A DNA stretch of 64,000 bases from Bog-473 sp963701955. GTDB taxonomy: Bacteria; Actinomycetota; Acidimicrobiia; Acidimicrobiales; RAAP-2. The DNA lies in the NCBI GenBank assembly GCA_963701955.1, contig OY969694.1, forward strand, positions 3,082,099-3,146,098, in the 5' to 3' direction. Position 1 is the first letter of the stretch, and every line of letters starts with the position of its first letter. Below the pieces are notes generated by a model. That model was not told the DNA's origin. It searched no databases and saw only the letters and a list, made by a program, of their open reading frames with translations. The translations under genes were made by a program, and so were the position numbers. Shown one piece after another: positions 44,353 to 55,037 of the stretch.

Positions 44353-44437
44353 GGGCGAGAGTCTGGTCCCGTTGCGGGGTGGCGTGCGGGCGCGGGTCCG
44401 GTGAACCCCCGTGGGGATCGCCGGGGCGTGGTCCCGT

Positions 44438-45278
44438 TCAGCCGGCGGAGGCCTCTTCGGCCGTCTTCTTCGAGCGCCCCGAGATCTTGCGCCCGAGCCA
44501 GGCGACCGGGTCGTAGCGGGCGTCGACCACGCGCTCCTTCATCGGGATGATGCCGTTGTCGGTGATCTTGATGTGCTCGGGGCACACCTCGGTGCAGCAC
44601 TTGGTGATGTTGCACTTGCCGAGGCCGCGCTCCTGCGCCAGCTCGCGGCGGTCGTTGACGTCGAGCGGGTGCATCTCGAGCTCGGCGAAGCGGATGAAGA
44701 AGCGGGGCCCGGCGTAGGTGGGCTTGTTGTCCTCGTGGTCGCGGATGACGTGGCAGATGTCCTGGCACATGAAGCACTCGATGCACTTGCGGAACTCCTG
44801 CCCGCGCTCGACGTCGACCTGCATCATGCGGTAGCCGCCCTCGGGCTCGGGACCCGGCTTGAAGGCAGGCACCGTCTTGGCCACCTCGTAGTTGAAGGAG
44901 ACGTCGGTGACGAGGTCGCGGATGATGGGGAACGTCTTCATCGGCGCCACGGTGACGGGCTCGCCCTCGGGCAGCGTGTCCATGCGCGTCATGCACATGA
45001 GGCGCGGCAGGCCGTTGATCTCAGCCGAGCACGAGCCGCACTTGCCGGCCTTGCAGTTCCAGCGGCAGGCCAGGTCGGGCGCGTCGGTCGCCTGAATGCG
45101 GTGGATGACGTCGAGCACCACCTCGCCCTCGACGCCGGGCATCACGTAGTCGGTGAACTCGCCGCCCTCGTCGTCGCCGCGCCAGACCCGCATGGTGACG
45201 GTGGCCCTGTTGGGCGTGCCGGTGTCGGGGGTGTCGGTGCCGGTCGGCGTCGGTGTGGTCGGTGTCGGTGTCGGCCAT
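44438..45278 (-). CDS. sdhB: succinate dehydrogenase/fumarate reductase iron-sulfur subunit (frameshifted)
   Basis: About 280 residues. The [2Fe-2S] ligands are in CRWNCKAGKCGSCSAEING plus a later C in LMCMTRMD. The [4Fe-4S] and [3Fe-4S] ligands are in CIECFMCQDIC and CNITKCCTEVCPEH. The start is the ATG at 45276-45278 with GAGGAGG upstream. One extra base near 45238, in an Asp/Thr-rich N-terminal stretch, splits the frame; without correction the protein would start at the internal ATG at 45193. Downstream of sdhA on the minus strand. Transfers electrons from the flavoprotein to the membrane quinone site. Confidence 0.88.
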
Positions 45279-45280
45279 GG

Positions 45281-47096
45281 CTACTTTGCCTCCTCGAACA
45301 GGGCGCGGAGCTCGGGCGGCATCTCCGGCAGCGGCTCGGGCGCGATGGAGATCGGCGCCAGGAATCCGTGCTCGCCGGTCTGGCGCTGCACGAAGTTGAC
45401 CTTGCCCATCTCGGGGTCGGGCCCCGGATAGTCCTCCCGGGTGTGCCCGCCCCGGGACTCCTTGCGGTTGAGCGCACCCTGCGCCACGGCGATGGACGTG
45501 GTGATCATGGAGGGCAGGTCGGTGGCGAGGTTCCAGCCAGGGTTGTAGGCCCGCCCGCCCTTCACCTGCACCTTGGCCGTGCGCGCCTTGAGCTCCTCCA
45601 GCTTGACCAGCGCCTCTTCGAGCTCGGGCCCCGTGCGGATGATGCCGACCAGCGCCTGCATGGTCTCCTGCAGCTCCTCGTGGACGTCGTAGGGGTTGTC
45701 CCCGTCCTCGCGTCCGAACGGAGCGAAGGCTTCGTCGATCACCGATGCGACCTCCGCCGCGTCGACGCTGGGCAGGCCGGCCCGGCCCTCCGCGAAGTCC
45801 GACGCGCCGATACCGGCCCGACGACCGAAGACGATGAGATCCGAGAGCGAGTTGCCTCCCAGGCGGTTCGCCCCGTGCATGCCGCCCGAGACCTCGCCGA
45901 TGGCGAACAGGCCGGGGACGGTGGCGGCCTGGGTCTCGGCGTCGACGCGCACGCCGCCCATCATGTAGTGACAGGTCGGGCCGACCTCCATGGCCTCGGC
46001 GGTGATGTCGACGCCGGCCAGCTCCATGAACTGGTGGTACATCGACGGGAGCCGGCGGCGGATGTACTCCGCGCGTGCGGCGCGTGGCGATGTCGAGGTA
46101 CACGCCGCCGTGCGGTGTGCCCCGTCCCGCCTTCACCTCGGAGTTGATGGCGCGGGCGACCTCGTCGCGCGGCAGGAGGTCGGGCGTGCGCCGGTTGTTG
46201 TTGTGGTCCTCGTACCAGGCGTCGGCCTCTTCTTCGGTCTCCGCCGTCTCGGCCCGGAACATGTCGGCGACGTAGTTGAACATGAAGCGCGTGCCCTCGG
46301 AGTTGCGCAGCACGCCGCCGTCGCCGCGCACGCCCTCGGTCACGAGGATGCCGCGCACCGACAGCGGCCAGACCATGCCGGTCGGGTGGAACTGCACGCA
46401 CTCCATGTCGATGACGTCAGCCCCGGCCCAGATCGCCATGGCGTGGCCGTCACCGACCGACTCCCACGAGTTGGAGGTGTACTTCCACGACTTGCCGATC
46501 GATCCCGTGGCGAGCACGAACGACTTGGCGGTGAAGAGCACCATCTCGCCGGTCGGGCGCATGTAGCCCACGGCACCGGAGATGCGGCCCTCGGCGTCGG
46601 GCAGCAGGCGCAGGATCTTGCACTCCATGAACACGTCGGTGCCCATGGAGACGACCTTCTGCTGCAGCGTGCGGATCAGCTCCAGGCCGGTGCGGTCGCC
46701 GACGTGGGCCAGGCGTGCGTAGCGGTGGCCGCCGAAGTCGCGCTGGGTGATGCGGCCGTCCTCGGTGCGGTCGAAGAGTGCCCCCCAGCGCTCCAGCTCG
46801 TAGACGCGGTCGGGGGCCTCCATGGCGTGGATCTGCGCCATGCGCCAGTTGTTCAGCATCTTGCCGCCGCGCATGGTGTCGCGGAAGTGGACCTGCCAGT
46901 TGTCCTCGGTCCACACGTTGCCCATGGCGGCGGCCATGCCCCCCTCGGCCATGACGGTGTGCGCCTTGCCGAGCAGCGACTTGCACACGAGCGCCACGCG
47001 CAGGCCGCGCTCCTTGGCCTCAATGGCGGCGCGCAGGCCGGAGCCGCCGGCGCCGATGATGATGACGTCGTAGTCGTGGGTTTCGTATTCAGGCAT
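45281..47096 (-). CDS. sdhA: succinate dehydrogenase/fumarate reductase flavoprotein subunit (frameshifted)
   Basis: About 605 residues. FAD-binding IIIGAGGSGLRAAIEAKERG, the covalent-FAD His region KAHTVMAEGGMAAAMGN, DMECVQFHPTGMV, HGGVYLDIATR, MGGVRVDAETQAATVPGLFA and HGANRLGGNSLSDLIVFGRRA are typical. One shift near 46078 splits the frame between IATRRT and RRRLPSMYHQFMEL. The stop (45281-45283) is followed within a few bases by the sdhB start. Oxidises succinate in the TCA cycle and respiratory chain. Confidence 0.9.
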
Positions 47097-47111
47097 GCGG
47101 ATCCTCGCGGC

Positions 47112-47946
47112 CTAGAAGTGGAAGCCGGGGTCGTGGATCGTCCCGCTCGCCACCAGGCGCACGTAGAGGTCGCACAGGGCGACGCCGAAGAGGCTGATCC
47201 AGGCGAAGCGCATGTGGCGCGCGTTCAGCGGAGTGACGAACTTCCAGAGCTTGTGACGCGTCGGGTGCTTGGCGAACGACTTCACCTGGCCGCCGCAGAA
47301 GTGGCGGCAGGCGTGGCACGACAGCGAGTAGAGCCACAGGAAGGCGGCGTTGAGGCACAGCACCACGGTGCCGACGCTGATGCCGATACCGAGTCCCGGC
47401 TGGCGGAAGGCGAGGATGGCGTCATAGGTCAGGATGCAGTTGAAGACCAACAGGATCCAGAAGAAGTAGCGGTGGATGTTCTGCAGGATGAGCGGGAAGC
47501 GCGTCTCGCCGCTGTAGCTGCCATGGGCATCGGCCACGCCGCAGGCGGGCGGCGACAACCAGAAGGACCGGTAGTACGCCTTGCGGTAGTAGTAGCAGGT
47601 GAGGCGGAAGCCGAGCGGGAAGATGAGGATCAGCAACGCCGGCGAGTAGTTCCAGAAGGGCAGCGTGCCGAAGCTGTGGCTGCCCGGGACGCAGCTGTTG
47701 GCGATGCAGGGGGAGTAGAAGGGCGAGATCAGGTCCCGGTGCAGGGCGACCCCGGCGTAGTAGTTCTTGCCGACGAAGGCGGCCCACGTCGAGTAGACGA
47801 CGAAGGCCAGCAGGATGGACGCGGTGATCGACCGGCTCGACCCACCAGCCGTCCTTGCGCAGGGTGGGCACGTCGGGCCCGCCCCGGGGCGCCCCGATCA
47901 CCACCGGCGTCGTGGTTGGGCTCTCGACCGTCGTCGTCACTCGCAC
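47112..47946 (-). CDS. sdhC: succinate dehydrogenase membrane (cytochrome b-type) subunit (frameshifted)
   Basis: About 277 residues with five or so membrane helices. RLTCYYYRKAYYRSFWLSPP, GETRFPLILQNIHRYFFWIL, WLYSLSCHACRHFCGG and MRFAWISLFGVALCDLYVRL match the single membrane subunit of actinobacterial Sdh complexes; the His residues are likely heme ligands. The N-terminus (VPTLRKDGWWVEPITASILL) lies in another frame; one extra base near 47832 joins them. First gene of the sdhC-sdhA-sdhB operon, divergent from a LysR gene. Confidence 0.78.
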
Positions 47947-48045
47947 CTCCTCAGTGCCTGCCGCGCGGGCACACGTCGTCGCCGCACAACGCCGCGACCC
48001 TACGGTGCACCCAGAGGCACGTCAAAGACATAAAGAGCATGAAGA

Positions 48046-48064
48046 TCAGAGCGATAAGCTCTGA
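48046..48064. promoter_or_regulatory. inverted repeat, probable LysR-type operator
   Basis: TCAGAGC-GATAA-GCTCTGA is a perfect 7-bp inverted repeat with a 5-bp spacer, ending 12 bp before the lysR GTG in the 130-bp gap between sdhC and the LysR gene. LysR regulators commonly bind such dyads in divergent promoters. Confidence 0.55.
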
Positions 48065-48076
48065 ATGTAACTGGCA

Positions 48077-48975
48077 GTGCAGCTGCACCAGTTCGACCTA
48101 CACCCTGGCCGTGGCCGAGGAGCAGAGCTTCACGCAGGCCGCCGCCCGCCTGCACCTGGCCCAGCCCTCGCTGTCGCGCCAGGTCCGGCTGCTCGAGCAC
48201 GAGCTCGGCGTGGTGCTGTTCAACCGGGGCCCGGGGCAGGGGCCCGTCACCCTCACGCCCGACGGCGCCGCCCTCGTTGCCCTTCATGCAGCGCGTGCTG
48301 GCCGACGTGGAGGCCACCGGAGCCGAGGCGCGCGCCCTGTCGGGCATGGCCCGCGGCCGCCTGTCCGTCGGGGCCACGCCCAGCCTCATCACCAGCGCGC
48401 TGGCGCCTGCCCTGGTGGCCTTCCACGCCAGCCACCCGGGCATCGACCTGTCGGTGGTGGAGGCGGGGTCGCACCAGCTGGTGCCCCAGGTGGCGGCGGG
48501 CGAGGTCGACCTGGCCCTGGTGGTGCTGCCGGTGACCGACCCGCTGGTGGTGACGACGCCGCTCTTCGACGACCCGCTCGTCCTGGCCACCGCGCCCGAC
48601 CACCCCTTCGCCCGCCGCCGCCGGGTGCGGGTGCGCGATCTCGACGGGCTCGACCTGGTCATGTTCCGGGAGGGCTACGACCTGCGCGCCGTGACGCTGT
48701 CGGCCTGCGCAGGAGGCAGGGGTCGAGCCGCATCTCGTCAGCGAGGGGGCCGAGATGGCCGGCGTCCTCTCCTTCGTGGCGGCCGGGCTCGGTGCCGCGG
48801 TGGTGCCCGGCCATCGCGCTTGCCGGGCGACGGATCGCTGGTCGGCATCCCGTTCGCGGCGCCGACGCTGAGCCGCACCGTCGCCCTGGCCCAGCGGGGC
48901 GACCGGGCGCTGGCCCGCCCGGCCCGCGCCCTGGCCGAGCAGCTGCTGGGGCAGCCGGCCGGCCCGACCCGATGA
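48077..48975 (+). CDS. LysR-family transcriptional regulator (frameshifted)
   Basis: About 298 residues. The winged helix-turn-helix is YTLAVAEEQSFTQAAARLHL, AQPSLSRQVRLLEHELGVVL, F. The effector-binding domain is GRLSVGATPSLITSALAPAL, GIDLSVVEAGSHQLVPQVAA, GEVDLALVVLP and VLSFVAAGLGAAVVP. Shifts near 48092, 48272, 48715 and 48810 split the frame. The start is the GTG at 48077. It is divergent from sdhCAB and the dyad at 48046-48064 is its likely binding site, so it may control the sdh operon, itself, or both. Confidence 0.78.
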
Positions 48976-49019
48976 TGCCGCCGCGCCGACGCCCGGAGCT
49001 CGGGGTTTAGGCTTCGTCC

Positions 49020-50500
49020 ATGGCTGGCTCTTCCCGCCACGACCCCTCCGCGACCCCGCTGCCCCGGCGGCATCAAGCCCCCCGCTGACCTGCCCGGATC
49101 GCATCGCCGACCTGCGCGCCTCGGGCTGGGAGTCGGTGCCGGTGGCCGAGGAGATGCGGCGCAACACCGCCAAGCTGATCGCGGCCGGCGACACCCTCGT
49201 GCCCGGCGTGCTCGGCTTCGAGGACACCGTGGTGCCCCAGCTGGAGAACGCCATCCTGGCCGGGCACGACATCATCCTGCTGGGCGAGCGGGGCCAGGCC
49301 AAGACGCGGGTGATCCGCTCCATGGTCGGGCTGCTCGACGAGTGGATGCCGATCGTCGCCGGCTCGGAAATCAACGACGACCCCTACAACCCGGTCTCGC
49401 GCTACGCCCTCGACCGCGTCGACGAGCTGGGCGAGGCCACGCCGATCGCCTGGGTCCACCGCTCGCAGCGTTACGGCGAGAAGCTGGCCACCCCGGACAC
49501 GTCCATCGCCGACCTCATCGGCGAGGTGGACCCCATCAAGATCGCCGAGGGCCGCTACCTGAGCGACGAGCTGGCGCTTGCACTACGGCCTCATCCCTCG
49601 GGTCAACCGCGGCATCTTCGCCATCAACGAGCTGCCGGACCTCTCCGAGCGCATTCAGGTCGGCCTGCTCAACATCCTCGAAGAGCGCGACGTGCAGATC
49701 CGGGGCCACCGCATCCGGCTGCCGCTCGACATCACGCTCGTGGCCACGGCCAACCCCGAGGACTACACCAACCGCGGCCGCATCATCACGCCGCTCAAGG
49801 ACCGCTTCGGCGCGCAGATCCGCACGCACTACCCGTTCGAGACCATGACCGAGGTCAGGATCATGGAGAGCGAGGCCGACCTGCCGACGGCGGGCGTGCC
49901 CGTCACGGTGCCGCCGCTACATGAAGGAGGTCGTGGCCGAAATCAGCCAGCTGGCCCGGCGCAGCACCCATCTCAACCAGCGCAGCGGCGTCTCGGTCCG
50001 CCTCTCCATCGCCAACTACGAGACGCTCGTCGCCTCCGCGGTGCGGCGCGCCCTGCGCACCGGCGAGCCGGTGGCCGTGCCGCGGATCAGCGACCTGTCC
50101 GCCCTGGTGCCGTCGACCCAGGGGAAGATCGAGGTCGAGGCCATGGAGGAGGGCCACGAGGACGAGGTGGTGGCCCAGCTGGTGGCCGCCGCCACCCTGG
50201 CCGTGTTCCGCCGCCGCGTCACGCTGGACGATCCGCAGGTCGATCGTCGCCGCCTTCCACGAGCAGGTCGTCGTGCACGTGGGCGACGACCTCCCGTCTT
50301 CGGCCTACCTGGCCGTCCTGGCCGACGTGCCCGAGCTGGAGCCGCCGACGCGCAAGCTGGCCGGGCCCGAGGCGGCCGAGGCCGAGTCGCCCGCCCTCAT
50401 GGCCAGCGCCCTCGAGTTCCTCCTCGAGGGGCTGCACCTGACCAAGCGGTTGAACAAGGACGCGTCCGGGGCCCGCGCCCTGTACCGCGGGCGCAAGTAA
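49020..50500 (+). CDS. MoxR-type AAA+ ATPase (frameshifted)
   Basis: About 490 residues. N-terminal RIADLRASGWESVPVAEEMR; AAA+ core with HDIILLGERGQAKTR (Walker A variant, Ala before the Lys), LIPRVNRGIFAINELPDLSE (Walker B region), LLNILEERDVQIRGHRIRLP, ITLVATANPEDYTNRGRIIT (sensor 1) and PLKDRFGAQIRTHYP. A helical C-terminal domain ends in LTKRLNKDASGARALYRGRK. Shifts near 49060, 49095, 49575, 49917 and 50238 split the frame. The ATG at 49020 is the likely start. MoxR ATPases work with VWA proteins as metal-insertion or remodelling chaperones, and a VWA gene follows 24 bp later. Confidence 0.75.
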
Positions 50501-50524
50501 GCCCGCGGCGGAGAGGACTCGCAC

Positions 50525-52535
50525 ATGAGCGCCCGCTACGACTACTCGGAATGGGACGGCACCCAGGAGTTCGCCGACCTCGATCCCGACGACCTGCTGG
50601 CCGGGCTCACCGACGACCTCCTGGCCGGGGGCGACCTCGACGACGCGCTGCGGCGCCTGCTGCGCAGCGGCTTCCGCAACGCCGACGGCGAGCAGGTGCC
50701 GGGCCTGCGCGACATGCTCGACCAGTTGCGGCGGCGGCGGGCCGAAATGCTGGCCGAGGGCGACCCGGACGGCCGCATGGCCGAGCTCACCCGCCAGCTC
50801 GACGAGATTGAGCAGGACGAGCGCGCCGCCATCGACGAGCTCGTGGACGAGGACGCGCACAACTCGGGCGACGAGCGCCGCTCCGAGGTGACCGACGACG
50901 TGGCCACCGAGCGGCGCATGGCACTCGACCTCCAACCCGACGACCCCGCCGGGCGCGTCAGCAGCCTGCAGCACTACGACTTCGTCTCGTCCGAGGCGCG
51001 CGAGCGCTTCGAGGAGCTGGTGGAGGAGCTGCGCCGCGAAATGGCGGACACCTTCTTCGAGGGCGCCTCCGACGCCCTGTCCAACATGGACACCGAGCAG
51101 ATGCAGCGCATGCGCGACGCCTACGACGCGCTGAACCAGCATGCTCGAGCAGCGCGAGCGCGGCGACGACCTCGACCCGAGCTTCGAGGAGTTCATGGCG
51201 CAGTTCGGCGACATGTTCCCCGGCAACCCGCAGAACCTCGACGAGCTGCTGGAGCAGCTGGCCGAGCGCATGGCCGCCGCCCAGGCGGTGTGGAACTCCA
51301 TGAGCCCCGAGCAGCAGGCGCAGCTGCGCAACCTGATGGACTCGGTCCTCGAGGACATGGACCTGCGCTGGCAGGTGGAGCGGCTGGCCCAGAACCTCCA
51401 GCGCGCCGTGCCCGACGCCGGCTGGCAGAAGTCCTACGACTTCAGCGGCGAGGGACCCATGGGCATGAGCCAGGCCACCGACCTGGCCACCCAGCTGGGC
51501 CAGCTCGACCGCATGGAAGAGGTGCTCCAGTCGGCCTCGACGCCGGCCGCCCTGGGCGAGATCGACCTGGACCAGGTGCGCCAGCACATGGGCGAGGACG
51601 CGGCACGGGCGCTCGACCGCCTGGCCAACCTGACCAAGTCGCTGGCCGACGCCGGGCTGATCGAGCAGCAGGGCGGGCGCATCGAGCTGACGCCCCAGGG
51701 CGTGCGCCGCCTGGGCCAGAAGGCGCTGGCCGACCTCTTCGGCCAGATCAACAAGGACCGCATCGGCGACCACTCGGCGCTGCGCACCGGAACCGGGCAC
51801 GACCGCGAGGAGACGACGAAGGCCTACGAGTACGGCGACCCGCTGAACCTGCACCTCTCGACGACGGTGCACAACGCCGTGCGGCGGGGCGGCTCGGGCG
51901 TGCCGGTGCGCCTGACGCCCGACGACTTCGAGGTGGTCGAGGTGGAGGCGCTCAGCCGCTCAGCCACCGTGCTGGCCGTCGACCTCTCCATGTCGATGCC
52001 CATGCGCGACAACTTCGTGCCGGCCAAGCGCATGGCCATGGCCCTGCAGACCCTGATCTCGTCGAAGTTCCCCCGCGACTATCTCGGCATCGTCGGCTTC
52101 TCCGAGGTCGCCCGCGAAATCCGCCCCGACGAGGTGCCCACGGCCATGTGGGACTACGTCTACGGGACCAACCTGCAGCACGCCCTGGCCCTGGCCCGGC
52201 GCATGCTGGCCCACGAGCACGGGACGAAGCAGATCATTGTGGTGACCGACGGCGAGCCGACGGCGCACATCGACGACGCCGGCGAGGTCTGGTTCAACTA
52301 TCCGCCGATCCCCGAGACGCTGCGCCGGACCATGGCCGAGGTCATCCGCTGCACCCGGGCCGGCATCGTGATCAACACGTTCGCCCTCGACCTCCAGCGC
52401 ACCCACTACCCCTTCGTGGAGCAGATCGCCCGCGTCAACGGCGGCCGGACCTTCTACACGACGCCCGACGCATTGGGTGGCTACGTGCTGGTCGACTTCC
52501 TGCAGCACCGCCGCGTCCTCCGCCCCGCCGGCTGA
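50525..52535 (+). CDS. VWA-domain protein, partner of the MoxR ATPase (frameshifted)
   Basis: About 669 residues. A long acidic helical N-terminal part (DLDPDDLLAGLTDDLLAGGD, ELTRQLDEIEQDERAAIDEL) leads to a C-terminal von Willebrand A domain with the MIDAS motif VLAVDLSMSMPMRDN, IIVVTDGEPTAH and VINTFALDL. One extra base near 51140 splits the frame between YDALNQ and LEQRERGDDLDP. No signal peptide, so it acts in the cytoplasm. The 24-bp gap to the ATPase gene supports a MoxR-VWA pair; the client is unknown. Confidence 0.8.
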
Positions 52536-52858
52536 GCGCCCCGCCGGCTGGCCCTTCCGGGGCCGCGGCGCGGGAACCCTGCGCCAGCATTTCGGCTGTT
52601 CCGGGGCCAATTCGGGCCAGGCGGCCCCTCCGGAGCGAAATACTCCGAGAAACCCGCCGTCGTACCGGGTGACGGCCGAAAACCGCCTCTCACCTGGGAT
52701 TCTTCATCGGGTCAGCGTCCGGTTCGTGGCTCGATTCCGCACATTTCGTGCCTAGAGAGTTGGATTTCCCCTTGCGCCTGGTGGGTGACTAGTGAAAGAT
52801 GACTACACCGTTGTAACTACACCAATGCCACCTGAGGCGAAGAAGGGGGGCGAACCAA
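52536..52858. other. intergenic region before whiB
   Basis: No gene seen. It starts with the second copy (52537-52550) of a 14-bp duplication whose first copy (52521-52534) ends the VWA gene. A hairpin GGCCC-TTCCG-GGGCC (52550-52564) lies just after the stop and may end transcription, though without a T run. Near the whiB start, ACTACACC is repeated at 52802-52809 and 52816-52823 (14-bp step), a possible regulator site for whiB. Confidence 0.45.
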
Positions 52859-53146
52859 GTGCCAGTTGACATAGTCACCACGCTCTACGGTCGCCAAGAA
52901 CGAAGCTGGCAGTTGCAGGCCAACTGCATGGGAGTCGATCCCGATCTGTTCTTCCCAGAGCGCGGCGCGTCCACCCGGGAAGCCAAAGAGGTCTGCCGCG
53001 GTTGCGTCGTGCGGGAGGACTGCCTCGAGTACGCCTTGGCCAACGGCGAGAAGTTCGGCATCTGGGGAGGCATGAGCGAGCGGGAACGGCGTCGTCTGCG
53101 CCGGGCGCGCGCCCTGGCCCGCCGGGACGTGGCCAGCGCCTCGTAG
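52859..53146 (+). CDS. whiB: WhiB-family iron-sulfur regulator
   Basis: A 95-residue protein from a GTG. The four cluster ligands are Cys23, Cys46, Cys49 and Cys55 (NCMGVDPDLFFPERG, then VCRGCVVREDCLEYALANG), followed by the G-[IV]-W-G-G turn (GIWGGMSERERRRLRR) and a basic tail for DNA or sigma-factor contact. WhiB proteins are confined to actinobacteria and their phages; this length and motif are like WhiB2/WhmD or WhiB1. A second whiB gene lies 1 kb downstream on the other strand. Confidence 0.92.
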   Translation: MPVDIVTTLYGRQERSWQLQANCMGVDPDLFFPERGASTREAKEVCRGCVVREDCLEYALANGEKFGIWGGMSERERRRLRRARALARRDVASAS

Positions 53147-53218
53147 CGCTTCCGGCCGGGAGGCCGGTACAGCGGCTTCCTCGGTCGCTGCTGCACCCGT
53201 GTGGCTGACCTCCCCGGT

Positions 53219-54076
53219 CTATCGATCCGCGCGGAGTCGGGACTCCACGGTCACCCCGTCCGAGAGGCCGAGCTCCGCTCGCCTCGCGGGAGGCACGGCC
53301 GCCAGCACCACCTCGGGGATGAGCCCCACCAGCTCGCCCCCTTCGACCGTGCCGCCGGCCTCGCTCACCAGGGCGGCCACCGCGTCGTAGAGCCGCCCGG
53401 GCCCGTAGCGGTCCGGGTCGAGCAGGTTGCACGACACCTGGGCCCGCGACCCCGACGGCCAGGCCCAGCGCCCGCACCTCGGGGCCCCGCACGACGGGGC
53501 GCCACCTGCCGGGCCACCTCGACCGAGGAGACCCAGACGTTGTAGGCGAGCAGGACGCGCCGGGCGCCCACGGCGGTGGCGCCGTGGCGGGGGTCGGCCT
53601 CCGGCGGTCCCCGATCGGGGGCGAGCCCGTCTGGAGCCGGACCGAACGGCGAGGCGGCGGACCTCGGGCAGTGTCCGGATTCGGCCGCCGGGCAGGGGGC
53701 CGTAGACGAAGGCCGGCACCCCCAGCTCCTCACCCAGCCAGTGGGCGAACCCGTCCCGCTGGGCCACGGCGGCGCCGAGGTCCTCGGGCGCCGCCCGCCC
53801 GGGCGAGTAGGGGACGAAGGGCACGACGTCGAGCACGCCCAGGCGGGGATGGGCCCCGTGGTGGTGCCGAAGGTCGAGGGCGCCGACGGCGGCCCGGGCC
53901 AGGGAGCGGGCGGCGTCGGCCACCAGGTCAGCCGGACCGGCGAGGGTCAGGACGGAGCGGTTGTGGTCGGGGTCCCGGTGCTGGTCGAGCAGGGCAGGAC
54001 CGGCAGCCGCGGCGAGGAGGCGCAGGTTCGCCTCATCGCGTCCCTCGCTGACGTTGACGACGCACTCCAGGAGCAC
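53219..54076 (-). CDS. glutamate formimidoyltransferase-like protein (frameshifted)
   Basis: About 285 residues. VVNVSEGRDEANLRLLAAAA, LLDQHRDPDHNRSVLTLAGP, HHGAHPRLGVLDVVPFVPYS and LGEELGVPAFVYGPLPGGR match the formiminotransferase N-subdomain, which moves a formimino group from formiminoglutamate to THF in histidine breakdown. The C-subdomain resumes as QVSCNLLDPDRYGPGRLYDA and GLIPEVVLAAVP. Shifts near 53660 and 53490 damage the middle (GARRVLLAYNVWVSSVEVARQV is in another frame). No other hut genes are nearby; the two whiB genes flank it. Confidence 0.75.
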   Translation of the reverse strand: MLLECVVNVSEGRDEANLRLLAAAAGPALLDQHRDPDHNRSVLTLAGPADLVADAARSLARAAVGALDLRHHHGAHPRLGVLDVVPFVPYSPGRAAPEDLGAAVAQRDGFAHWLGEELGVPAFVYGPLPGGRIRTLPEVRRLAVRSGSRRARPRSGTAGGRPPPRRHRRGRPARPARLQRLGLLGRGGPAGGAPSCGAPRCGRWAWPSGSRAQVSCNLLDPDRYGPGRLYDAVAALVSEAGGTVEGGELVGLIPEVVLAAVPPARRAELGLSDGVTVESRLRADR

Positions 54077-54171
54077 GGCGCCAGCGTGGCACGCGAAGCG
54101 TGGTCAGGAACGCTCGGCGGTTCGTTCGCCCGTCGGGCAGGCGAGCCGGCGACGCCCGCCGGCTTCAGGGC

Positions 54172-54417
54172 CTACTTGGCGACGACGGCGTGTGAGAGGC
54201 GGCGGCGGCGCAGAATGCGGCGGCGCTCACGCTCGGAGGCACCACCCCAGACGCCGTGGTCGATGTGGTGCTCGAGCGCGTACTCGAGGCAGGCCTCGGA
54301 CACGGGGCACTCCGCGCAGATGCGCTGGGCGACCAGCACGCCCATGCCGTCATTGGGGAAGAAGACATCGGGTGCAACTTCTTTGCACTTCCCCCCGGCC
54401 ATCCAATCGGTATTCAT
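54172..54417 (-). CDS. whiB: WhiB-family iron-sulfur regulator
   Basis: An 81-residue protein with the ATG at 54417 and AAGGGAG upstream. Cluster ligands Cys11, Cys34, Cys37 and Cys43 (GGKCKEVAPDVFFPND, ICAECPVSEACLEYALEHH), then HGVWGGASERERRRILRRRR. Its compact length and motif are WhiB1-like. A TAGAAT -10-like hexamer (minus strand, 54447-54442) and the TAGGAA-G-TTCCTA dyad at 54482-54494 lie upstream and may control it. Confidence 0.92.
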   Translation of the reverse strand: MNTDWMAGGKCKEVAPDVFFPNDGMGVLVAQRICAECPVSEACLEYALEHHIDHGVWGGASERERRRILRRRRLSHAVVAK

Positions 54418-54481
54418 TGTTCGGCTCCCTTTTCACGCATCATTCTACGGGAGCCCCCAGTTCAGAGCCAGGTTTTGCGCA

Positions 54482-54494
54482 TAGGAAGTTCCTA
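54482..54494. promoter_or_regulatory. inverted repeat upstream of the second whiB gene
   Basis: TAGGAA-G-TTCCTA is a perfect 6-1-6 dyad lying 65 bp upstream of the whiB start and just upstream of the -10-like TAGAAT on the minus strand. It is a candidate operator for whiB or for the divergent gene at 54588. Confidence 0.4.
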
Positions 54495-54587
54495 AGAATC
54501 GCTGGGCCGATTCGCTTTCTACCAGGGAGAATGTCGCTCCGCCCCCCGGGGCTACGCTGGCCAGGATCGCCGATGCAGGAGGGTGCC

Positions 54588-54881
54588 ATGTCCCCGGACA
54601 CCGAGGAAGAAGTAGTCGAAGAAGGTGAGCCGGTCGAGCCAATCGGGCACGTGCGCGTCGTCTATCTCGGCCCCGTCGCGCCCCACTGGGAGGTGCAGTC
54701 GGACTACGGCCCGCCCGAGGTGATCGAGCAGTTCCGCGAGCGTGTGCTGGCCCGTCTGGTGCTGCTGCCCCCGCACGACCCCCAATTCCGCCGCAACAGC
54801 GAGCGGGTCGTCCGTGACGCCGAGCGCGAGCAGCTGGCCCTCGAGTGGGTCCTCGACTGGGGCGACGAAGCCGAGGCCTGA
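54588..54881 (+). CDS. small soluble hypothetical protein, 97 aa
   Basis: The ATG at 54588 is chosen because AGGAGGG (54577-54583) lies just before it; an earlier ATG at 54573 would put the ribosome site inside the gene. An acidic start (SPDTEEEVVEEGEPVEP) precedes a compact domain (HVRVVYLGPVAPHWEVQSDY, ARLVLLPPHDPQFRRNSE, EREQLALEWVLDWGDEAE). Conserved-looking but no family that I recognise. Divergent from whiB. Confidence 0.6.
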   Translation: MSPDTEEEVVEEGEPVEPIGHVRVVYLGPVAPHWEVQSDYGPPEVIEQFRERVLARLVLLPPHDPQFRRNSERVVRDAEREQLALEWVLDWGDEAEA

Positions 54882-55037
54882 GCCCGGCGGGCACTGCTGC
54901 GCCCCAGGCAGGGGGCCTGGCCACGCCGGAGCGAACCCGGCGGCGCCGCCGCATCAGCTGCACCCAACTTGCTCCCGACGAGCCACCCTGGCGACACCCC
55001 CGTGGTGACAGCATGACGCCGTTGTTGTTCGAGCGTT

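Noticed and set aside
45990..49010. 1006-aa plus-strand frame
   Set aside because: It lies opposite sdhA and sdhC, which are certain, and its sequence is His/Val/Arg-rich antisense. Only its last part coincides with the LysR gene, in one of that gene's frames.
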